A stretch of 64,000 nucleotides of DNA from Actinopolyspora lacussalsi subsp. righensis (GTDB lineage Bacteria; Actinomycetota; Actinomycetes; Mycobacteriales; Pseudonocardiaceae): NCBI RefSeq assembly GCF_900116555.1, contig NZ_FPAT01000007.1, positions 223,847-287,846 of the forward strand. Direction: 5' to 3'. The notes beneath the pieces were generated by a model. The model saw only the letters and a program-made list of their open reading frames with translations. It was not told where the DNA came from and did not search any database. A program made the position numbers and the translations under genes. Below, in pieces: positions 1-7,510 of the stretch; within the stretch, counting starts at the first letter, position 1, and every line of letters begins with the position of its first letter.

Positions 1-62
1 GCCAGTCATCGCGCGAGGACTGATTCCGCCCGTGGTCGCGGCACCGGACCCCTCGTGGTCGC

Positions 63-90
63 CCCCGGTCCGGTGCGAACCGGGCCGGGG
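63..90. terminator. GC-rich hairpin upstream of the sdh operon
   Basis: A 12-base arm starting CCCCGGTC pairs with an arm ending GCCGGGG across a GCGA loop, with one imperfect pair. No T-run follows, which is common for actinobacterial terminators. It probably ends transcription of whatever gene lies left of the window, ahead of the sdh operon. The first 151 bases contain no convincing gene. Confidence 0.4.
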
Positions 91-151
91 CCCGTGACGA
101 CCGGGCGACCACCGCGACAACCGTCATTCTCGCTACCACCAGAGGTCGAGC

Positions 152-946
152 ATGTCAGCTCCCACAACTTCATCGTCCCTCCGGCGCGGGCGCACGCTGC
201 GAACCGATCGATGGTGGTTGCCGCCACTGGGCACCGCGCTGGGACTCGGTGCCTTCGTCGTCTACGGCCTGATACGGACCTTCATGAACCAGTGGTACTG
301 GGTGCCCGAGTACCACTACCTCGCCCCGTTCTTCTCGCCCTGCCTCAGCGACGCCTGCGTGCCCGGGGCGAGCCACTTCGGATCGCCGTTCCCGGACCTG
401 GCGCCGTGGATTCCCCCACCGGTGTTCGTGCTGCCGTTCGTGCTCGGCTTCCGACTGACCTGCTACTACTACCGAAAGGCCTACTACCGGTCCTTCTGGG
501 CCGCGCCGCCCGCCTGCGCGGTGACCGAACCCCACCGCCGCTACACCGGTGAGACGCGGTTCCCGCTGATCATGCAGAACGTGCACCGCTACTTCTTCTA
601 CGCCGCGCTGTTGGTGGCCGCGGTGCTGACCTACGACACCGTGATCGCCTTCCGTGGTCCGGGCGGCGGCTTCGGCGTCGGAATCGGGACGCTGCTCATG
701 GTGGTCAACGTCGTGCTGCTGTGGGCCTACACGCTGTCCTGCCACTCCTGCAGGCATCTGATAGGCGGACGCATCAACCACTTCTCCCGCCACCCGGTGC
801 GCTATCGAATGTGGACGCTGGTGAGCAGGATGAACGGTCACCACATGGGGCTCGCCTGGGCATCGCTGGTGTCGGTCGCGCTGGTGGACCTCTACGTGAT
901 GCTCGTGGCCGCGGGCGCCTTCCCGGATCCGCGGCTGTTCAACTGA
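152..946 (+). CDS. Succinate dehydrogenase membrane anchor / cytochrome b-type subunit
   Basis: This 264-residue integral membrane protein anchors the succinate dehydrogenase flavoprotein and iron-sulfur subunits and passes electrons to the quinone pool. About five hydrophobic segments are visible (near residues 28-48, 90-110, 147-168, 177-197 and 231-256), with several His residues next to them, including an HSCRH motif after the fourth, that could ligate haem. It resembles the single-polypeptide anchor of the Sdh1 type (M. tuberculosis Rv0249c) rather than the two-subunit SdhC/SdhD type. The ATG has an AGAGG-like ribosome site. The flavoprotein and iron-sulfur genes follow on the same strand, which supports the assignment; the exact quinone and haem content is inferred. 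Confidence 0.85.
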   Translation: MSAPTTSSSLRRGRTLRTDRWWLPPLGTALGLGAFVVYGLIRTFMNQWYWVPEYHYLAPFFSPCLSDACVPGASHFGSPFPDLAPWIPPPVFVLPFVLGFRLTCYYYRKAYYRSFWAAPPACAVTEPHRRYTGETRFPLIMQNVHRYFFYAALLVAAVLTYDTVIAFRGPGGGFGVGIGTLLMVVNVVLLWAYTLSCHSCRHLIGGRINHFSRHPVRYRMWTLVSRMNGHHMGLAWASLVSVALVDLYVMLVAAGAFPDPRLFN

Positions 947-1030
947 CCCCCGGCGCGCCGCGGCCGTGCGCGCACGCGGTCGAGCGGCAGCGCCGCGAAA
1001 CCATTTCGGACGAGAAATCGGAAACGTCAC

Positions 1031-2932
1031 ATGGCCGAGATCGAGAGTCACGACTACGACGTGATCGTCATCGGGGCGGGCGGTGCCGGCCTGCGTGCCG
1101 CCATCGAGGCCCGCTCGCGCGGACTGCGCACGGCGGTGCTGTGCAAGTCGCTGTTCGGCAAGGCGCACACCGTCATGGCCGAGGGCGGTATCGCCGCCGC
1201 GATGGGCAACGTCAACTCGGGGGACAACTGGCAGGTGCACTTCCGCGACACCATGCGCGGCGGCAAGTTCCTGAACAACTGGCGCATGGCCGAGCTGCAC
1301 GCCACCGAGGCCCCGCAGCGCGTCTGGGAGCTGGAGACCTACGGCGCACTGTTCGACCGCACCGCCGACGGTCGGATCAGCCAGCGCAACTTCGGCGGGC
1401 ACGAGTACCCCAGGCTCGCGCACGTGGGTGACCGCACCGGACTGGAACTGATCCGCACGCTGCAGCAGCAGGTGGTCTCGCTGCAGCAGTCCGACCACGC
1501 CGAGCACGGCGACTACGAGGCCGGGCTGCGGATCTTCGCCGAGTTCACGGTGACCGACCTGCTGCTGGACGGGGACCGCATCGCCGGGACGCTCGGGTAC
1601 TGGCGGGAGAACGGTCGGTTCGTGCGGCTGCGGGCACCAGCGGTGGTGCTGGCGACCGGTGGGATCGGCAAGTCCTTCAAAGTGACCTCCAACTCCTGGG
1701 AGTACACCGGCGACGGGCACGCCCTCGCGCTGCGGGCGGGCGCCCGGCTGATCAACATGGAGTTCGTGCAGTTCCACCCCACCGGCATGGTCTGGCCGCC
1801 CAGCGTGAAGGGGATCCTGGTCACCGAATCCGTGCGCGGTGACGGTGGTGTGCTGCGCGACGCCTCGGGAAGACGCTTCATGTTCGACTACATTCCCGAG
1901 GTCTTCAAGGAGTCCTACGCGGACAGCCCGGAGGAGGCCGACCGGTGGTACTCCGATCCGGACAACAACCGCAGGCCACCGGAACTGCTGCCGCGCGACG
2001 AAGTGGCACGCGCGATCAACAACGAGGTCAAGGAGGGCAGGGGAACCCCGCACGGTGGGGTCTACCTCGACGTGGCCAGCAGGCTCTCCGCCGAGGAGAT
2101 CATGCGCAGGCTGCCCTCGATGCACCACCAGTTCAAGGAACTGGCCGATGTGGACATCACCAGTGAGCGCATGGAGGTCGGGCCGACCTGCCACTACGTG
2201 ATGGGTGGTGTGGAGGTCGACCCCGACACCGCGGCCTCCTCGGTGCCCGGGCTGTTCGCCGCGGGGGAGGTGGCGGGCGGTATGCACGGTTCCAACCGGC
2301 TCGGGGGCAACTCGCTCTCCGACCTGCTGGTCTTCGGCAGGCGGGCCGGAGCGGGCGCCGCCGAGCACGTCGCCGCCGCGCGGCACGCCCGCCCCGACGT
2401 CTCGGAGGAGGTGGTGACCGAGGCGGTGAACTCCGCACTCGCCCCGTTCGAGGTCACCGACGTGCGGGGCCAGGAGAACCCCTACTCGTTGCAGGCGGAG
2501 CTGCAGCAGGTGATGAACCGGCTGGTCGGGATCATCCGGGACGGGGCCGAGATGTGTGCCGCGTTGGAACAGCTCGCCGAGATCAAACAGCGTGCCGTCC
2601 GGCTGGCCGTTCCGGAGGGCAACCGCCACTTCAACCCCGGCTGGCACCTGGCGCTGGACCTGCGCAACATGTTGGTCGTCAGCGAGTGCGTGGCTGCGGC
2701 GGCGCTGCGCCGCACCGAGAGCAGGGGCGGGCACACTCGCGACGACCACCCGGGCATGAACTCGAAGTGGCGCGGCACGCTGCTCGGCTGCGAGCTGCGG
2801 GACGGTTCGATCGAGATCACCGAGCACGAGCAGCCGCCGATGCGGGAGGACCTGTTGCGGCTGTTCTCCGTGGCGGAGCTGGGCAAGTACTTCACCGAGG
2901 AGGAGCTGGCCATCGTAAGAACGCCTTCTTAG
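1031..2932 (+). CDS. sdhA: Succinate dehydrogenase flavoprotein subunit
   Basis: The 633-residue catalytic subunit oxidises succinate to fumarate on FAD at the cytoplasmic face of the membrane. The N-terminus carries the dinucleotide-binding motif GAGGAGLRA (about residues 16-24). A HTVMAEGG stretch near residue 50 matches the family's covalent-FAD histidine region. The substrate-site motifs HPTGM and RGDGG are present, as is the GGNSLSDLLVFGR segment near residue 435 that lines the FAD. Length and motif order match the Rv0248c-type Sdh1 flavoprotein. It follows the anchor gene by 84 bases and precedes sdhB by 118 bases, so one transcript is likely. Confidence is high because every family hallmark is intact. 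Confidence 0.95.
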   Translation: MAEIESHDYDVIVIGAGGAGLRAAIEARSRGLRTAVLCKSLFGKAHTVMAEGGIAAAMGNVNSGDNWQVHFRDTMRGGKFLNNWRMAELHATEAPQRVWELETYGALFDRTADGRISQRNFGGHEYPRLAHVGDRTGLELIRTLQQQVVSLQQSDHAEHGDYEAGLRIFAEFTVTDLLLDGDRIAGTLGYWRENGRFVRLRAPAVVLATGGIGKSFKVTSNSWEYTGDGHALALRAGARLINMEFVQFHPTGMVWPPSVKGILVTESVRGDGGVLRDASGRRFMFDYIPEVFKESYADSPEEADRWYSDPDNNRRPPELLPRDEVARAINNEVKEGRGTPHGGVYLDVASRLSAEEIMRRLPSMHHQFKELADVDITSERMEVGPTCHYVMGGVEVDPDTAASSVPGLFAAGEVAGGMHGSNRLGGNSLSDLLVFGRRAGAGAAEHVAAARHARPDVSEEVVTEAVNSALAPFEVTDVRGQENPYSLQAELQQVMNRLVGIIRDGAEMCAALEQLAEIKQRAVRLAVPEGNRHFNPGWHLALDLRNMLVVSECVAAAALRRTESRGGHTRDDHPGMNSKWRGTLLGCELRDGSIEITEHEQPPMREDLLRLFSVAELGKYFTEEELAIVRTPS

Positions 2933-2961
2933 CGGAACCGTCGGTTCGGTTTTCGTGGGGC

Positions 2962-2978
2962 GTGGCGGAACCTCTCGC
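2962..2978. repeat. 17-base dispersed repeat, copy A (inverse of 4014-4030)
   Basis: The sequence GTGGCGGAACCTCTCGC lies between the sdhA stop and the sdhB start. Its exact reverse complement occurs at 4014-4030, just beyond sdhB. The two copies therefore flank sdhB in opposite orientation. Function is unknown; it may belong to a dispersed intergenic repeat family. Confidence 0.6.
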
Positions 2979-3050
2979 ACGGTTCTCGTCCCGGTCCGAG
3001 CATGCTGCGAGTGCGGGCTTTCGGTGAGCGTCGTGGAAGGGACTGTGGAA

Positions 3051-3809
3051 ATGGGATACCGGGCGCGACTGCGCGTGTGGCGCGGTGACGCCGATTCCGG
3101 CGAGCTGCGGGACTACGAGGTCGACGCGGAGGAAGGCGAGGTGGTGCTCGACCTGCTGCACCGACTACAGGCCACCCAGTGTGCGGACCTGGCGGTGCGC
3201 TGGAACTGCAAGGCGGGCAAGTGCGGTTCCTGCTCGGCCGAGGTCAACGGCAGGCCGCGGTTGACCTGCATGACCAGGCTGTCGCTGTTCGACACCGACG
3301 AGACCATAACGGTCACCCCGATGCGGGCCTTTCCGGTGATCAAGGATCTCGTCTGTGACGTCTCGTACAACTACGTCAAGGCACGCGAGGTGCCCGCCTT
3401 CAGCCCACCCGAGGGGTTGGAGCCGGGGGAGTACCGGATGCAACAGCGGGACGTGGAGCGTTCCCAGGAGTTCCGCAAGTGCATCGAGTGCTTCCTGTGC
3501 CAGGACACCTGCCACGTGATCCGCGATCACTCGGAGAACAAGGAGGCGTTCTCGGGGCCGAGGTTCCTGATGCGGGTCGCCGAGCTGGAGATGCACCCGC
3601 TGGACTCGCACCAGGAGAAGGGCGGCGACCGCCCGGAGGAGGCGAGGGGCGACCACGGGCTCGGGCTCTGCAACATCACCAAGTGCTGCACCGAAGTGTG
3701 CCCGGAGCACATCGGGATCACCGACAACGCGCTCATCCCGCTCAAGGAACGCCTGGCCGACCGGAGGTACGACCCGCTGACCATGCTGTTCCGGCGTAAG
3801 AACCGCTAG
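3051..3809 (+). CDS. sdhB: Succinate dehydrogenase iron-sulfur subunit
   Basis: The 252-residue electron-transfer subunit carries electrons from FAD to the membrane anchor. The N-terminal ferredoxin domain has the [2Fe-2S] pattern CKAGKCGSC followed by a later Cys in RLTC. The C-terminal domain has CIECFLCQDTC for a [4Fe-4S] cluster and LCNITKCCTEVCPEH for the [3Fe-4S] cluster and its neighbours. I start it at the ATG at 3051, behind GGAAGGGAC, because the upstream in-frame extension to 2955 is not family-like and runs through the 17-base repeat. From this start its length fits Rv0247c-like proteins. It completes the sdh operon. Confidence 0.93.
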   Translation: MGYRARLRVWRGDADSGELRDYEVDAEEGEVVLDLLHRLQATQCADLAVRWNCKAGKCGSCSAEVNGRPRLTCMTRLSLFDTDETITVTPMRAFPVIKDLVCDVSYNYVKAREVPAFSPPEGLEPGEYRMQQRDVERSQEFRKCIECFLCQDTCHVIRDHSENKEAFSGPRFLMRVAELEMHPLDSHQEKGGDRPEEARGDHGLGLCNITKCCTEVCPEHIGITDNALIPLKERLADRRYDPLTMLFRRKNR

Positions 3810-3956
3810 CCCGGTGTTTTGCGTTGTACGGTGGTCCCGCCCGCCTGCGTAGCTGGTCGCTTGGCGGAACCGCCGGGTCGCTTCGGTGCAGGGCGCACCC
3901 CGACCACCCTCGCAGCCGGCACCGCCGCGGGTTCTCCCGTGTGGCTCTCGTGAGGA

Positions 3957-3995
3957 AGGCCCGACGTGGCGTAGTACCTACTCGATGTCGGGCCT
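3957..3995. terminator. Inverted repeat after the sdh operon
   Basis: AGGCCCGAC at 3957-3965 pairs exactly with GTCGGGCCT at 3987-3995 over a 21-base loop. It lies between the convergent sdhB and SDR genes and could stop both. The rest of 3810-4068 holds no gene; it also carries the second 17-base repeat copy and a GGCGGAACCGCC palindrome near 3861. Confidence 0.4.
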
Positions 3996-4013
3996 CGCCG
4001 CAGCGAGAGCCGC

Positions 4014-4030
4014 GCGAGAGGTTCCGCCAC
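4014..4030. repeat. 17-base dispersed repeat, copy B (inverse of 2962-2978)
   Basis: GCGAGAGGTTCCGCCAC here is the exact reverse complement of 2962-2978. It sits about 40 bases beyond the end of the minus-strand SDR gene. See the finding on this repeat pair. Confidence 0.6.
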
Positions 4031-4068
4031 CCGACCCCTACGACGAGTGGACACGTCCTGTCGGTTCA

Positions 4069-4947
4069 TCACTTCCGCTGGAGTTTGTCGTTGCGGGAGC
4101 TGAAACCCCGTCCCAACTCGGCGACCTCCGCCTCCATCTGCGGCAGCAGCTTCCGCACCATCGGCAACATCAGCCGTTCCACCAGCCGCGAGGAGGGCAG
4201 GTTCCGCAACCAGTGCATCAGCATGACCGACCTGGGAACGTAGACGCGCCTGGCGCGGCGTTCCATGCCCGCCACGAGTGCCCGGGAGCAGTCGGCGACG
4301 TTGGTGGTCGAATGCATCGGCCAGGGCAGTTTCGCCCGCATGGCGCGGAAACTCGGCAGATCCGTCGAGGCATCGCGAACCAGGTCCGTGTCGATCCAGG
4401 AGGGATGCGCGCTTCCCACGGCGACTCCCAGGTGACCGACTTCGGAGCTCAGGGCGCTGGCCAGTGCCTCGGAACCGGCCTTGCTCGCGGTGTAGGCGGC
4501 CATGCCGCCGATCGGGGCGAACGCCGACAGCGAGGAGACCACCAGCAGGTACCCCCGCCGTTCCACCAGGTGGGGTAAGGCCGCACGAGCGGTGTGGAAC
4601 ACCCCGTTGAGGTTCACATCCACCGTCTTGGTGAACGCCCGGGGATCGTGGTCGCGCACGGTCCCGAAGGGAGCCACACCCGCGTTGGCCATGACCACGT
4701 CGATGCCGCCCAGCTGTCGTGCGCTCTCGTCGATGGCCGTCTTGATCGACTCGGGGTCGGTGACGTCGGCCTCGAACCACGGGTGGCCGGTGCCGAGCTC
4801 GTCGGCCACCGAAGCCAGCTCGTCGGGTTCCAGTCCGATCAGGGCCACTCGCGCCCCCTTGCGAACCAGATCCCGTGCGGTCTGAGCACCGATGCCACGT
4901 GCGGCACCCGTGATGGCGACTGCTTTGCCCGACATCGACATGGGCAT
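4069..4947 (-). CDS. Short-chain dehydrogenase/reductase
   Basis: This is a 292-residue classical SDR that should use NAD(P)(H) to oxidise or reduce a hydroxyl/keto substrate. The glycine-rich cofactor motif GAARGIG lies near residue 15, NAG near residue 89 (MANAGVAP), the catalytic Ser in VVSSLSAF, and the YTASK active-site Tyr/Lys near residue 152. The C-terminal 60 residues are basic and hydrophobic beyond the core and resemble lipid-linked SDRs of actinomycetes. The start at 4947 has a clean GGGAGG ribosome site. A promoter and an operator-like inverted repeat lie just upstream at 5013-5040. The substrate cannot be read from the sequence. Confidence 0.88.
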   Translation of the reverse strand: MPMSMSGKAVAITGAARGIGAQTARDLVRKGARVALIGLEPDELASVADELGTGHPWFEADVTDPESIKTAIDESARQLGGIDVVMANAGVAPFGTVRDHDPRAFTKTVDVNLNGVFHTARAALPHLVERRGYLLVVSSLSAFAPIGGMAAYTASKAGSEALASALSSEVGHLGVAVGSAHPSWIDTDLVRDASTDLPSFRAMRAKLPWPMHSTTNVADCSRALVAGMERRARRVYVPRSVMLMHWLRNLPSSRLVERLMLPMVRKLLPQMEAEVAELGRGFSSRNDKLQRK

Positions 4948-5012
4948 GGGGCCTCCCTGCTCTCGAACCGGCCTGCCGGCGGTGGGACGACAAGCCCACG
5001 GCCGGGTTACCC

Positions 5013-5040
5013 ATAGTAGGTTACTCGTTCGTAAAGTAAA
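5013..5040 (-). promoter_or_regulatory. Predicted promoter and operator-like inverted repeat for the SDR gene
   Basis: On the minus strand TTTACT (5040-5035) and TACTAT (5018-5013) are spaced by 16 bases, a good vegetative sigma-factor promoter. The arms TTACT and AGTAA form an inverted repeat with a 9-base spacer at 5021-5039 that covers the -35 box and spacer. This geometry would suit a TetR-type repressor; that is inference, since no regulator gene is adjacent. Confidence 0.45.
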
Positions 5041-5148
5041 GGGGAACGAGTTCACTGGATCGCATTCACCGCGACCGATCGCGGACTCGTCCGGCCCCGA
5101 ATCACCCGAGACACCAACCGTCGATCCATCGGATTCCGGAGGCCCTCG

Positions 5149-5355
5149 TTGCGCGCTTCGCTTTCGTCGCTCGTGGGAGCGCTGCTGCTCGTGCTCGGTG
5201 TGATCTGGACGCTGCAGGGCGTGGGGGTTCTCGGTGGAAGCCCGATGACCGGGGTGACCCGTTGGGCCGTGCTCGGGCCGATAGCCGCGCTCATCGGGCT
5301 GGCCTCGATCGTGCTCGGTGGCGTCCGGATGCGGCGAGGACGGCGAAACGGATGA
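5149..5355 (+). CDS. Small two-helix membrane protein
   Basis: This 68-residue protein has two hydrophobic helices (about residues 8-28 and 38-60) joined by a short Gly-rich loop, and ends in a basic Arg-rich tail, so the C-terminus is probably cytoplasmic. The start is a TTG supported by a strong GGAGG 6 bases upstream; no ATG is available. I do not recognise a functional family. It stands alone between the SDR promoter region and the convergent HAD gene. Confidence 0.65.
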   Translation: MRASLSSLVGALLLVLGVIWTLQGVGVLGGSPMTGVTRWAVLGPIAALIGLASIVLGGVRMRRGRRNG

Positions 5356-5374
5356 GCGCGGGTAATCGGCTCCG

Positions 5375-6058
5375 CTAGAAGTGCTCGTTGAGGCGGGAGA
5401 ACGGATCCACCGTGTGGAAGCCTGGGCGCCGCTCCGGCAGCTCACGCATTTCCAGTCCCCAGGTCATGGGGTGCGGCACCAGCACCGCGTTCAACCCCGC
5501 GTGCAGTGCGGGCCAGATATCCGAACGTGGTGAGTTGCCGATCATCCAGGTCCGCGAGACATCCAGTCCGCGCTCGGTGACGAACCGTTCGTAGGCGGCG
5601 GTGTCCTTCTCCGGCACCACCGTGGTGTCGGAGAACAGCTCGCCCAGTCCGGACATCTTGATCTTGCCGGTCTGCTCGTCGGCCTCGCCCTTGGTGAGCA
5701 GGTAGAGGTCGTGCCGTAGTGACAGTTCCCGCAGCGTTTCCTCGACACCGTCGATCAGCTCGACCCGTTGTTCCCGGATCGGCGCGCAGGCCCTGCGCAG
5801 TTCGGCGTGATCCGCCTCGGAAGCCTCTCCCCCACGCAGGTGCCGCAGGCAGTCCAGCAGGCTGCGCTCGAAGCTGTCCACCCCGTAGCCGTGAATCCGG
5901 CAGTTGATCCGCTCGATCTCGTCCAGCTGTTCCCGCACCTGTCGCCGGGACAGCTCGGGATGCGCCAAGTGGTCGATGAACACTTCCACCGCGCGTTCGA
6001 ACAGCACGTTGTTCTCCCACAACGTGTCGTCAGCGTCGAAGATCAGGTTCTCGGCCAA
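5375..6058 (-). CDS. HAD-superfamily hydrolase
   Basis: The protein (227 residues from this start) belongs to the haloacid dehalogenase superfamily, mostly phosphatases that form an aspartyl-phosphate intermediate. Motif I is FDADDTLW at residues 7-14, with the nucleophile and acid/base Asp; motif II is LLTKG and the C-terminal motif is GNSPRSDIWPA. A helical cap domain fills the middle. I prefer the TTG at 6058 because GGAGGG precedes it by 5 bases; an ATG at 6100 would add 14 residues but lacks a ribosome site. Substrate unknown. It converges with the small membrane protein gene, leaving 19 bases between them. Confidence 0.85.
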   Translation of the reverse strand: MAENLIFDADDTLWENNVLFERAVEVFIDHLAHPELSRRQVREQLDEIERINCRIHGYGVDSFERSLLDCLRHLRGGEASEADHAELRRACAPIREQRVELIDGVEETLRELSLRHDLYLLTKGEADEQTGKIKMSGLGELFSDTTVVPEKDTAAYERFVTERGLDVSRTWMIGNSPRSDIWPALHAGLNAVLVPHPMTWGLEMRELPERRPGFHTVDPFSRLNEHF

Positions 6059-6220
6059 CGTTTCCCTCCGTGTGACGACGGCGAACCGGCTCGTACTCAT
6101 CGGACCGGTTTCGGGTCGTACCGAAGGCTAACGTCTGGTACGGCCGTACCAGTACCGCCACGTGCAGCAGCGCGAGCGGTGGGAGGTCGGCGACATTCCC
6201 CGAGGGCACCGTCGCACCCG

Positions 6221-6280
6221 GTGGCAGCCAACCCCGTGACAGCCAACCCCGTGACAGGCAACCCCGTGGCAGGCAACCCG
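6221..6280. repeat. 15-bp tandem repeat, four copies
   Basis: Four head-to-tail copies of GTGRCAGSCAACCCC fill exactly 60 bases, differing at only a few positions. The array lies in the 270-base gap between the HAD gene and the DUF305 gene. A GGTGACCGG / CCGGTCACC hairpin follows toward 6340 and may end DUF305 transcription. No gene is supported in 6101-6370. Confidence 0.85.
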
Positions 6281-6370
6281 GTGACCGGGAGGATCGGTGA
6301 CCGGGAAGGCCTCCGGGTGTGGAGCTGTCCGGTCACCGGGCCTCGGTCGGGTGGGCGAGTCGGGTAGGGA

Positions 6371-7003
6371 TCAGAGGTTTTCCCGCAGCTGCCGCAGCTC
6401 GTCGAGCTCGGTGGTGCGGGAGTCCAGGATCGCCGTGGCGATCGACTTCATCTCCTCGTTCGAGCCCTTGTCGATCTCGGTGCGGGCCATCTCGACCACG
6501 GCCTCGTGGTGGTCGATCATCGACTTGAGCCACAGCGAGTCGAAACTGCCCTGCTGGACCTCCTCGAGCTCGGTGAGCTCGCTGGAGACGTCGGTTCCAG
6601 GCATCTGCGAGTCCTCGCCCGTGCCGACTTCCCCGGGCGTGACCTCGCCCTCGCCGCGTTCCCGCAACCAGCTCCTGATCTCCTCGAGCCGCGGGCCGTG
6701 CTGCTGTTCGAGCTGCTCGGCGAACTCCACGACCTGGTCGTCCGGCGAGTTCTTGATCGCCACTTCCAGCAGCTGCGTCTCCGACTCGTGATGGGCGACC
6801 ATCTGCTCGGCGAACTCCAGGTCGGTGTTGACCCGCGTCGTCTCGTCGCCGCTGCCGGAGTCCTCGGCGGGCATGATCGCGCTCGGTGGCGGCGGAGTGC
6901 CCGCGCCCGGCTGCATGTCGCTCGGTTCTTCGTAGTTCGGCGAGCAGCCGGTCAGTGCCAGGACCGCGGCCCCAAGGACGCCGATGATCGTGCTCTTGCG
7001 CAC
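6371..7003 (-). CDS. DUF305-family lipoprotein
   Basis: This 210-residue protein has a signal peptide with a lipobox, LALTGC, so it should be exported and lipid-anchored outside the membrane. The mature part holds two DUF305 repeats, each with a His-His-Glu motif (HHESE and HHEAV) inside amphipathic helices; family members are thought to bind metal, often copper. The low-complexity linker after the Cys is Pro/Gly-rich. The start is a GTG at 7003 with GGAGGCGAGG upstream; extending to 7267 would bury the signal peptide. It is transcribed away from ctaD, and a role near the copper-containing oxidase is only a guess. Confidence 0.85.
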   Translation of the reverse strand: MRKSTIIGVLGAAVLALTGCSPNYEEPSDMQPGAGTPPPPSAIMPAEDSGSGDETTRVNTDLEFAEQMVAHHESETQLLEVAIKNSPDDQVVEFAEQLEQQHGPRLEEIRSWLRERGEGEVTPGEVGTGEDSQMPGTDVSSELTELEEVQQGSFDSLWLKSMIDHHEAVVEMARTEIDKGSNEEMKSIATAILDSRTTELDELRQLRENL

Positions 7004-7173
7004 CGTTTCCTCGCCTCCGGAAATACCGATCCTTCCCCGGGCGGGTCGGGTGCTGTGTACAACCGACACGCCTGCGGAGCCTTCAACCCGCTGGGTCCAG
7101 CGGCCCGCCTGACCGAACAGGCGACCACGTGCCAGCTTAAGGGGTGCCTTCAGGGTGATCCGTACAGGTGGTC

Positions 7174-7219
7174 CCCCGAGGGGCGCTGCGCTTGTTCCCC
7201 GAGGGGTGCTGCGCTCCGC
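7174..7219. repeat. 23-bp direct repeat, two copies
   Basis: CCCCGAGGGGCGCTGCGCT (7174-7192) recurs with one change at 7197-7215, a 23-base period. It lies in the 507-base gap between the divergent DUF305 and ctaD genes (7004-7510), in which I see no gene. Each unit contains the palindrome CCCCGAGGGG or a near version, so it may be a binding site. Confidence 0.6.
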
Positions 7220-7510
7220 CACGGGCTTCCCGCGGGCGCGTTCGTCGTCCCGGCGGCCACTCGTCACTGTCGCGTGGATCTCACCTTCGGTGTCCTCGGC
7301 GAGGGTGATGAATAGAGTGACTACAGCCCGGACGTAGCGGAGTTGAGCGCCGGGACTAATATCCGCAGATGGCAGTCATCGAATCGATCATCGGGGAGCG
7401 AGTCGAACCGATATCGGTTGCGACGCTGCCATCAGGGTTAACCGGCCCGAACGGGCCGGCGGTCCCGTGGTCGGGGCCGACAACGTCTTCGAGGCAGTGC
7501 AGGAGGCACC

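Noticed and set aside
6..227. 73-residue minus-strand frame at the left edge
   Set aside because: It has no family match, is Pro/Gly-rich and overlaps the sdh promoter region and hairpin.
170..2980. 936-residue minus-strand open frame antisense to the sdh genes
   Set aside because: Its product is Arg/Gly/His-rich low-complexity, has no family motif and is fully explained by high-GC codon bias of sdhA on the other strand.
4948..5445. N-terminal extension of the SDR frame to 5445
   Set aside because: It crosses the promoter and the opposite-strand small membrane gene and is Arg/Pro-rich low complexity; the ATG at 4947 has a proper ribosome site.
6221..6280. Possible CRISPR array
   Set aside because: Repeats are directly adjacent with no spacers and no cas genes are present.
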